Below, one piece after another: positions 26,178-34,000 of a stretch of DNA of 64,000 nucleotides; within the stretch, counting starts at the first letter, position 1, and each line of letters starts with the position of its first letter. The stretch comes from Streptomyces bathyalis (GTDB lineage Bacteria; Actinomycetota; Actinomycetes; Streptomycetales; Streptomycetaceae), in assembly GCF_015910445.1 (NCBI RefSeq), contig NZ_CP048882.1, forward strand, positions 5,887,501-5,951,500, read 5' to 3'. A program made the translations under genes and the position numbers. A model generated the notes under the pieces. It searched no databases and was not told the origin of the DNA. It saw only the letters and a program-made list of their open reading frames with translations.

Positions 26178-27118
26178 TCCGGTTCGTCGGTGGGTGGTGT
26201 GGCGGGGGAGGCCGGTGTCCCGGGCGTGGCCGCGCTCTCCCGCGCGAGCCGTTCCGGGGACCAGGGCCATCCTGCGGTGCCGGACGGACGGGAAAGATAC
26301 AGCCGCGCGTACAGCCAGCCGTCGGCCTCCAGTCCGTCCGCGTCGACTCCGGCTTCCTTCATCGTCTCCAGTACCTGCGTCTGCTCCTGCGGCGAGGCGA
26401 ACCGGCGCTGCCGGAAGACGTCGTCGACGCGGACAGTGCTGTATCCCAGCTCCTCCAGCGCCCGCTCGACGGGGTCGAACGGGAACATGCGCAGCACGAA
26501 GTGCGCCATCCAGGGCAGTTGGCCGCCCGTGGAGCGGACGATACGCGTAAGAGTGCGCTCGGTGACATATCCGATGCAGCCCGTGGAGATGACCAGATCC
26601 GTGCCGGCGAACTGCGCGCGCTGCCGCGGCGACGGCTCGTCATGCTCCAGGTTCGCGTGGACGGCGTCGTCGAGGAACCCCGCTTCGAGGGCGTACGCGA
26701 GCGCACTGCCGGAGGTGTCCAGACCCACGAAGCGGACCGGACGCGCCGGTCTGTGCGACCGTGCCAGCTTGCGGTCGCGGGCCAGCAGCGCCTCGGAGGT
26801 CTCCTCGGCGCGGGCACGGCCACCGGCGCCGGACTCGCCGCCGAGGTGCTCGTCGCAGTAGCGGGCGTAGAGCGCGTCCATCGTCACGTCGTACTTGAGC
26901 AGTGCGGCGTTGATGCCGTACGAGCAGCCGATGTCCAGCACCTTGGGCACCGCCACCTGCCGCGCGTCGCGGTACTCCTCCATGAGCTTGGCGAAGTAGG
27001 GCTTGGCCTGCTGAGGAACGCAGTAGTCGAGCTCGCGCAGCTCCCTGAAGTAGGCACGCGGATCGGGCCTGTTGTAGATGTGGTCGAGCGTGACTTTCCC
27101 GGTGGCGTCGAAGCGCAC
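26174..27118 (-). CDS. class I SAM-dependent methyltransferase of the acyltransferase cassette
   Basis: This is a 314-residue methyltransferase. Motif I is VLDIGCSYGINAALLKYDVT at about residues 60-79, preceded by an unusual N-terminal region VTLDHIYNRPDPRAYFRELR. VRFVGLDTSGSALAYALEAG is motif II, and DLVISTGCIGYVTERTLTRI the post-motif strand and helix. A 30-residue linker rich in Ala/Glu precedes motif II. The C-terminus (RLARESAATPGTPASPATPP) is low complexity. CAGGAGCA precedes the GTG start. Its stop overlaps the acyltransferase start, so the two products are probably made in step. The methyl acceptor may be an amine, oxygen or carbon. Confidence 0.9.
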   Translation of the reverse strand: MRFDATGKVTLDHIYNRPDPRAYFRELRELDYCVPQQAKPYFAKLMEEYRDARQVAVPKVLDIGCSYGINAALLKYDVTMDALYARYCDEHLGGESGAGGRARAEETSEALLARDRKLARSHRPARPVRFVGLDTSGSALAYALEAGFLDDAVHANLEHDEPSPRQRAQFAGTDLVISTGCIGYVTERTLTRIVRSTGGQLPWMAHFVLRMFPFDPVERALEELGYSTVRVDDVFRQRRFASPQEQTQVLETMKEAGVDADGLEADGWLYARLYLSRPSGTAGWPWSPERLARESAATPGTPASPATPPTDEPE

Positions 27119-27237
27119 GGATTGCTCCTGTGGGGGTGGCAGGGTCGCAGGGGTGTACTGGTGGTGCGGCGCGGCATGGGAACCGGTGAGGCCGTCCGGC
27201 AGTGGCGGCCCTCGGCAGCCGGCCGCCCGGCCGGTCG

Positions 27238-28107
27238 CTAGTCGAGCAGCCGGTCGCCGCGCACGGCGCGGCCCTCGGCCTCCAGATGCTCCGGCAGCAC
27301 ACGCCCGAAGAGCTGCCGGGTGCGGGAGACGCTTCCGACGACGCCCGGGCGCTCGCTGTAGGCGAAGATCGCCGAGTGTCGGGCGAAGCCGCCCCGCACG
27401 GGGCTGACGCGGTGCAGGGAGAAGCGGCCCTTGAACAGCTGCAGATCCCCGGGACGCAGAAGCAGGCGGCGCGTCAACTCCTCGCCCCTGCCCTGGAGTA
27501 CGTCACGCACTCCGTCGAAGTTCTCCTCCTGAGCGGTCCGGATGTTGGGGCAGTACTCGAACACCCCGCCCACCTGGGCCTCTTGGGTGAGCATGCTGAC
27601 GGTGAACTCGTTGGTGTCGAAGTGCCAGGGGTGTTCCATCCCGGGCTCGACGACGTTGAGCACCAGTCCGGACAGCGGGTCGGCCAGCTCGTGCAGCTCG
27701 CCGAGTTCGAAGCAGCCCGCGATGAAGCGCTTGAACGTCTCGTCGGAGTAGAGACGGCTGATGAGGGACCCGGCGGGAATCCTGTCGCGGGGGACGAAGG
27801 CGTTGCCGCGCTCGAAGGCCATGCGTCCCGGATGGTCCTCGGGCAGGTCCGGGCCGACGGCCATGTTGTAGACGTTGACCGTGGCGACGTCGAAGTGCGC
27901 CCGGGGCGCCATGTCCGCGCACTCCTGCTGCAGCGTCTCCTGCAGGGAGGGGCGGATGAAGTCCGGCAGTACGGTGCAGCCGTCGGCCAGCAGATCCTCC
28001 CTGGCCCGGGAGAGGACGGCGCGCGCCCCGGCGCTGTCGAGGTCCGTGAGGGGATACCGGTCCGTGTCGACCAGTTCCTCCAGTGTGGTGGCTTCCGAAG
28101 TGCTCAT
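27238..28107 (-). CDS. Fe(II)/2-oxoglutarate-dependent oxygenase, BesD/HalD-like
   Basis: This 289-residue non-heme iron oxygenase is first in the cassette. The metal triad can be followed: His162 and Asp164 in EHPWHFDTNEFTV, and His232 in GRFSLHRVSPVRG; Arg243 in ARHSAIFAYS is the likely 2-oxoglutarate anchor. The stretch GGVFEYCPNIRTAQEENFDG and the GDLQLFKGR element are the features I associate with the BesD/HalD group that acts on free amino acids. Halogenases of that group have Gly instead of Asp in HxD. Here Asp is retained, which predicts hydroxylation rather than chlorination. The ATG follows GAGAGGAT. A 119-base gap leads to the methyltransferase. Confidence 0.87.
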   Translation of the reverse strand: MSTSEATTLEELVDTDRYPLTDLDSAGARAVLSRAREDLLADGCTVLPDFIRPSLQETLQQECADMAPRAHFDVATVNVYNMAVGPDLPEDHPGRMAFERGNAFVPRDRIPAGSLISRLYSDETFKRFIAGCFELGELHELADPLSGLVLNVVEPGMEHPWHFDTNEFTVSMLTQEAQVGGVFEYCPNIRTAQEENFDGVRDVLQGRGEELTRRLLLRPGDLQLFKGRFSLHRVSPVRGGFARHSAIFAYSERPGVVGSVSRTRQLFGRVLPEHLEAEGRAVRGDRLLD

Positions 28108-28600
28108 CCGATCCTCTCCCGCCTGCGGGGCCGGCCGTCCGAGCCGGACGTCCAGGCAGGGTTCGCCGGGCACCTGCCGGCGAAGCTTGGGGGAGCCACC
28201 CGGCACACGCCCGCGCACGGGTCGACGGCAGCCGGCGCGGCCCGCCACCTGACGGGACCTCACACTCGGATCGCAGCAACTCTACTGATGAGTAACGGAG
28301 TTGAAGCTCCCACATCCGCGCCTGCGTGTCTGTGACACGTCACACGGTCGTCACATCGCACGCGGCGAACGAGTACGGATCAGCGTGGTCCGGGGGCGGT
28401 GAGGCGAGCAACACCGGGGGAGGGGAGGCGACTTCGAGAGACGATTGGGGGGCTCCGGGGAGAGGGGAGCTGCGCGGCGCAGCCGGGAACGGACCCGCTG
28501 CCTCACCCAGGGGCGGTGGTCGTCCCCCTGTGTCGCGTGCGGAAGGTCCGTTCCCGGTCGGTCGAACCGGGCGTCGCGCTGAGCTGTCGGTGCGCGGGAC
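28108..28600. other. gene-free region upstream of the oxygenase cassette
   Basis: No gene is supportable in these 490 bases between the cassette start and the end of the solute-binding gene. They contain two dyads: AACTC/GAGTT arms at 28278-28302 around an AT-richer core, and a TGTGAC/GTCACA palindrome at 28331-28344. The cassette promoter is expected here. Confidence 0.5.
28331..28344. promoter_or_regulatory. candidate operator TGTGAC-AC-GTCACA
   Basis: TGTGACACGTCACA is a perfect 6+2+6 inverted repeat 224 bases before the oxygenase start, followed by a further GTCACA half-site at 28350-28355. Spacing is too short for a Crp site; a GntR- or LacI-type factor is possible. Confidence 0.35.
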
Positions 28601-29962
28601 TCAGCCCGTGGTGCCGGTGGCCGACGCGTCCAAGTACGCCTTGGAGGCTGCCTGGTCGAGCTTCTGGGCCGTCTTCTCCGGGTCCGACGGGTCGCGGATG
28701 AACTCCTGCAGCAGCTGCCATTCGCCCGCTCCGGGCTTGCCGCCGAAGTCGCCCGGTGCCTGGTCGGACATGTCGAACTGCACGGCCTCGCCCGCGTCCA
28801 CGAGGGACTTGGCGACCTTGCGGGTGGTCTCGTCCGGATAGGCGTTGAGGTTCAGGTTGATGTTGGGCGAGAGGAATCCGCCCTGCTTGGCCCAGATCTC
28901 GGCTGCCTTCGGGCTGGCCAGGTACTCGATGAAGGACATCGCCAGGTCCTTGTTCTTGCCGGACTTCATGGCGACGGCGGCGTCGCCGCCGCTGATCACG
29001 GGCGCCTGCTTGTCCTTGCCCACCGGCGGGAAGGAGAAGAAGTCGGCGTCGTCGTCGACCTTCCTCTTGAACGCCCCGGATATGATCCCTGCCACGAAGT
29101 CGCCCTCGTAGACCATCGCGGCCTTGGGCTTCTTGCCGTAGACGGCGCCGACGGACTCGTTGAGGTCGGTGCGCAGGGCCTCGTTCCCGCCGCCGGCCAC
29201 GAGCTTGTTGTCCTTGAACAGCTTGCCGAAGGTCTTCAGGGCCTTGATGACGGTGGGGTCCGTCCAGCCGATCTCGTTCGTGGCCAGCTTGGCGTAGTTG
29301 GCGGGCCCTGCCTGCGCGAGGTAGATGTTCTCGAACCAGTCGGTGAGCGGCCAGGCGTCCTTCCCGGCCACGGAGAAGGCGGGGGTGCCGGCCCTGGCCA
29401 GCTTTCCGCCGCTGTCGATCATCTCCGCGTAGGTCTTCGGCGGGACCACGTCGGCCTTCTCGAACGCCTTCGGGTCGTACCAGACCGTCGACTTGTGCGA
29501 CGCCTTGTAGTAGAGGCCGTAGAAGATCCGCCGGACGCTGCCGTAGTTCTGCCAGACGAGGGCGAAGTTGCGGGCGGCCTCCAGCTCGACCCTCGGCGGA
29601 AGCGGCTCGAGCCACCCCTTCTGCGCGAACTGCTGCAGCACACCCACCTGCGGCACCATCGCCACGTCCGGAACCTTGCCGCTCTTGAGCAGGTCACGGA
29701 TGAAAAGGGCGAAATCGTCCTGCCCTTGCTCGCGGCTCGAGGCGAACTTCACCTTGGCGCCCGTCTTCTTCGTGAAGCCGTCGAGCACCTTTCTGAAGTT
29801 CTGCCCTTCGGCGTCGGCCCAGGTGCCGGCGACCGTGAGGGTCTGGCCGCTGAACTCCTGTTCACCGGACGCGCTGTTCAGGCCGCTGCACGCAGTCGCC
29901 GTAATGGTGAGAGCGGCTGCGGCGGCCGCAAGGCGCGATACCGCAATGCGAGGTCTTTTCAT
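28601..29962 (-). CDS. extracellular solute-binding lipoprotein (family 1, sugar-type), orphan
   Basis: This 453-residue ABC-transporter substrate-binding protein has a basic signal peptide ending ALTITATACSGLNS, a lipobox-like site that is weak at the -3 position. The mature part follows the family-1 pattern: LTVAGTWADAEGQNFRKVLD, VPDVAMVPQVGVLQQFAQKG, then STVWYDPKAFEKADV and PKTYAEMI. The C-terminal lobe contains AAMVYEGDFVAGI and ISGGDAAVAMKSGKNKDLAM. Such proteins capture oligosaccharides or glycosides outside the membrane. No permease or ATPase gene adjoins it, so it must use components encoded elsewhere or be vestigial. AAAGAG precedes ATG 29962. The final residues are a Ser/Thr/Gly tail. 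Confidence 0.88.
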   Translation of the reverse strand: MKRPRIAVSRLAAAAAALTITATACSGLNSASGEQEFSGQTLTVAGTWADAEGQNFRKVLDGFTKKTGAKVKFASSREQGQDDFALFIRDLLKSGKVPDVAMVPQVGVLQQFAQKGWLEPLPPRVELEAARNFALVWQNYGSVRRIFYGLYYKASHKSTVWYDPKAFEKADVVPPKTYAEMIDSGGKLARAGTPAFSVAGKDAWPLTDWFENIYLAQAGPANYAKLATNEIGWTDPTVIKALKTFGKLFKDNKLVAGGGNEALRTDLNESVGAVYGKKPKAAMVYEGDFVAGIISGAFKRKVDDDADFFSFPPVGKDKQAPVISGGDAAVAMKSGKNKDLAMSFIEYLASPKAAEIWAKQGGFLSPNINLNLNAYPDETTRKVAKSLVDAGEAVQFDMSDQAPGDFGGKPGAGEWQLLQEFIRDPSDPEKTAQKLDQAASKAYLDASATGTTG

Positions 29963-30207
29963 GATTTCTCTTTCAAGGCAGCTTACGCGGGTGCTGAAGT
30001 CGCCGATCCACCAATTCGCAGTGGAGCCGGAAGTGCTGTCGCGGAGCAGTCGCCGGCGGCTCAGGAGCGGTGAAGCAGGGGCGCCTGGTCCGGGGCGGTG
30101 CTCGAGCTCGCTGTTCAACTGTCCGTCGCCACGCGAGGTGGAGCTTTCGGGCGGGCTTCCCCAGTGAGCGCAGACTGCCGCCGTACGGGCATCGCTCACG
30201 GCGCAGA

Positions 30208-30252
30208 TCTGACCCGTAACGGGAGAACCGTCAGACGGGCTGGTCTGACCCG
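30208..30252. promoter_or_regulatory. clustered TCTGACCCG motifs upstream of the solute-binding gene
   Basis: TCTGACCCG occurs at 30208-30216 and 30244-30252 in the same orientation, and GTCAGA at 30230-30235 pairs with TCTGAC at 30244-30249 as an inverted repeat. The cluster lies 250-290 bases before the minus-strand solute-binding start and could be a repressor site of the LacI or ROK kind used for sugar operons. Confidence 0.35.
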
Positions 30253-30482
30253 ACCGGTTCGCGGGGTGTACGCGCCTGACAACGTAGTGCAGTCAGTAGC
30301 CCTGGAAAACGGTTGTGCCGCAATGCGACGTAAAAATCTACTCGCGAGTCGTCATCGGCGAGCGACCGCTTACCACCTTCAGCACGAAAAGTGACAACGG
30401 GAACCGGCAACTCGTATACGAAGAACACGATGAAGACATGAAGGACATGGATCTGATGAAGGACATACGTCAGTGAACACGG

Positions 30483-30520
30483 CCACGCCGGACCACGTGA
30501 AGCGGTCGGCGTGGATTTTT
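30483..30520 (+). terminator. rho-independent terminator without an obvious upstream gene
   Basis: CCACGCCG pairs with CGGCGTGG, with a further CC/GG step inside, and is followed directly by ATTTTT on the plus strand. This is the clearest intrinsic terminator in the window, yet no plus-strand gene lies within the preceding kilobase. A short transcript from about 30270-30480 would explain it. Confidence 0.7.
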
Positions 30521-31018
30521 CCCGGATTGCCGCCGCGAGTGCTTGCGAATGGCCGCTGAGGAGGGCCGAGGGCGGGTGCGGCGGGAGCCGGGGTGGAGTG
30601 CGGCAGCTGCCGGCGGTGGCGGCGGCGGTCGTGACGTGACGGGGCGGTGGCGGTGACGGGGGCCGTGGTGACAGGGGAGGCGCCTGTGCCGCCTCGCGGT
30701 TGGACGCCTTCGCGGTCGTGATCTTCCGAGTCAGGTGCGGCTCCGCGACAGGGGCGTACTCCGGCGCGTACCGGCGCAGCTGATGCCTTCATGGGATTGT
30801 CCTATTCACTCCGTATGCATCATCTGCCAGATTTCACTCCTTTCGGGGTATGTATCCGGTTCGCTTTCATTGCTGGCAAGAGGCAATGGGCTTCACTCCG
30901 TCAACTGTCCGGTCGGCCCTCCCCTGCCGTGCTCCCAAGCGCGGGCGGGGAGTTGACGATGCCGCGTCCCGTGCGAGTGAGGCCTCCGCCCTGGAATCAT
31001 CTGCGGAGGAGCTGCGTC

Positions 31019-34000
31019 ATGCCCGCACCAACGATCAGTGTCGTTCAACCAACAAGGGCTTCTGCCGGCCAGACCGTCCAACTCACGGGCTCCAACTTCA
31101 CAGGTGCCACTGCCGTGAAGTTCGGCAACACCAATGCCACCTTCACGGTGGTCAACGATGTAAGGATCAACGCCACCGTTCCCGCGGGAAGCGGCACGCT
31201 CCTGATCACCGTGGTCAACCCCAGCGGCACCAGCAACGGCGAGGCGTTCACCTACACCGGGACGCCCGGCGCGAGAATCACGGCCATCAGCCCGGCGGCC
31301 ACCGGACCTACTGCCGGCGGCAACGTGGTCACGCTCGTCGGCTCCGGTTTCACCGGTGTGACTGCCGTGAAGTTCGGAAACATCAACGCCACCAGCTACA
31401 ACGTGGTCGCCTCCACGGTGATCAACAACGTCGTCGTGCCTCCCGGAAACCCCGGTACGGTGCTGGTCACGGTCGTGACCGCCGCCGGGCCGGGCGGCGG
31501 CTTCGCCTACGACTACGTCGGCGTGCCGTCGTCGACGACGACGCTGATCGACGCGCCGGATCCGTCGGTGGTGGGTGAGCCGGTGACGTTCACGGCGACG
31601 GTCGCGCCCGTCCCTCCCAACATGGGCACTCCCACCGGGACGGTCACGTTCAACTTCGGTGACGGCAGTCCGGCGGTTGTCGCGCCGTTGGTCGGTGGTG
31701 TGGCGACGACCTCGCATGCCTACACCACGACCGCAGGCTCTCCCTTCAGTGCCAGCGCCACCTACAGCGGTGACGTCAACTTCACCGGCTCATCCGGTGC
31801 CGCCAGCCACACCGTCAATGCGGCGGCGACGACGACGGCGCTGACTGATGTGCCGGATCCGTCGGTGGTGGGGCAGTCGGTGTCGTTCACGGCGACGGTC
31901 TCGCCTGTCGCTCCTGGTGCGGGCACTCCCACCGGGACGGTCACGTTCAACTTCGGTGACGGCAGTCCGGCGGTTGTCGCGCCGTTGGTCGCTGGTGTGG
32001 CGACGACCTCGCATGCGTATGCGACCACGACGGGTTCGCCGTTCACGATCAGCGCCTCCTACGGGGGTAGCGCCAGCTTCTCTGGCTCTGCGGGGTTGGG
32101 CAGCCATGCGGTGAATGCGGCTGCGACGACAACGGCGTTGACCGATGTGCCCGACCCGTCGGCGGTGGGGCAGTCGGTGAACTTCACGGCGACCGTCTCG
32201 CCTGTCGCTCCGGGCGCGGGGACTCCTACCGGAACCGTCACGTTCAACTTCGGTGACGGCAGTCCCGCGGTTGCGGTGCCGTTGTCCGGTGGTGTGGCGA
32301 CGACCTCGCATGCGTATGCGACGACGACGGGTTCGCCGTTCCCGATCAGTGCGAGCTATGGCGGTAGTGCCAACTTCACGGCCTCGGCGACGGCTCCGGG
32401 TCTGACGCACACGGTCAACCAGGCGGCGACCACAACGGCGTTGACCGATGTGCCCGACCCGTCGGTGGTGGGGCAGTCGGTGAACTTCACGGCGACCGTC
32501 TCGCCGGCTGCTCCGGGTGCGGGGACTCCTACCGGAAGTGTCATTTTCGATTTCGGTGACGGCAACACGTCGGCTCCGGTGCCGTTGGTCGGTGGCGTTG
32601 CCACCACCAGCCACACCTACACCACCACTGCCGGCTCCCCGTTCACGCTCACTGCCACGTACGGCGGCGACTCCAACTTCACCGGGTCGGTGGGGCTGGG
32701 CACCCATGCGGTCAACCAGGCGGCGACGACGACGGCGTTGACGGATGTGCCGGATCCGTCGCTGGTGGGTGAGCCGGTGACGTTCACGGCGACGGTCTCG
32801 CCCGTTGCTCCTGGTGCGGGTACGCCGACGGGGACGGTGGTCTTCGACTTCGGTGACGGCAGTCCAACTGTCCCTGTGCCGCTGGTCGGTGGCGTTGCCA
32901 CCACCAGCCATGCGTACGCCACCACAGTCGGCTCACCGTTCACCGCCTCCGCTGCCTATGGCGGTAGTGCCAACTTCACTGGCTCTGTGGGGTTGGGCAG
33001 TCACTCGGTGAATGCAGCGGCGACGACGACGGCGCTGACTGATGTGCCGGATCCGTCGGTGGTGGGGCAGTCGGTGTCGTTCACGGCGACGGTTTCGCCT
33101 GTCGCTCCGGGTGCGGGTACGCCGACGGGGATGGTCACGTTCAACTTCGGTGACGGCAGTCCGGCGGTTGTGGTGCCGTTGGTCGGTGGTGTGGCGACGA
33201 CTTCGCATGCGTATGCGACGACGACGGGTTCGCCGTTCCCGATCAGTGCGAGCTATGGCGGTAGTGCCAACTTCACGGCCTCGGCGACGGGTCCGGGTCT
33301 GACGCACACGGTCAACCAGGCGGCGACGACAACGGTGTTGACTGATGTGCCGGATCCGTCGGTGGTGGGGCAGTCGGTGTCGTTCACGGCGACGGTTTCG
33401 CCTGTCGCTCCGGGTGCGGGTACGCCGACGGGGATGGTCACGTTCAACTTCGGTGATGGCAGTCCGGTGGTTGTGGTGCCGTTGGTCGGTGGTGTGGCGA
33501 CGACTTCGCATGCGTATGCGACGACGACGGGTTCGCCGTTCCCGATCAGTGCGAGCTATGGCGGTAGTGCCAACTTCACGGCCTCGGCGACGGGTCCGGG
33601 TCTGACGCACACGGTCAACCAGGCGGCGACGACAACGGTGTTGACTGATGTGCCGGATCCGTCGGTGGTGGGGCAGTCGGTGTCGTTCACGGCGACGGTC
33701 TCGGCCTCTGCTCCTGGTGCGGGTACGCCGACGGGGACGGTGGTCTTCGACTTCGGTGACGGCAGTCCAACTGTCCCTGTGCCGCTGGTCGGTGGCGTGG
33801 CGACGACCAGCCACGCGTACACCACGACGACGGGTTCGCCGTTCGCCCTCACTGCTACCTACGGCGGTGACTCCAACTTCACCGGGTCGGCCGGGTTGGG
33901 CACCCATGCGGTCAACCAGGCGGCGACAACGACGGCGTTGACCGATCTGCCGGACCCGTCGGTGGTGGGTGAGCCGGTGACGTTCACCGCCACCGTCTCG

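Larger units (their letters stand above)
29963..31018. other. 1-kb region without a clear gene
   Basis: Between the solute-binding gene and the giant repeat gene no open frame has both a ribosome site and a recognisable protein. Contents: a cluster of TCTGACCCG motifs (30208-30252), an AT-richer patch 30270-30480 containing the possible 23-codon frame MRRKNLLASRHRRATAYHLQ (30324-30395), a T-tailed terminator (30483-30520), and an AT-richer stretch 30790-30900 that probably holds the promoter of the repeat gene. Confidence 0.5.

Noticed and set aside
28331-28344. Crp-type binding site TGTGACACGTCACA
   Set aside because: Crp half-sites need six bases between TGTGA and TCACA; here there are four. 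It is kept only as an unspecified palindrome.
30379-30792. 137-codon minus-strand frame beginning MKASAAPVRAGVRPC
   Set aside because: The composition is Pro/Arg/His-rich shadow-like, it runs across the terminator, and no domain is visible.
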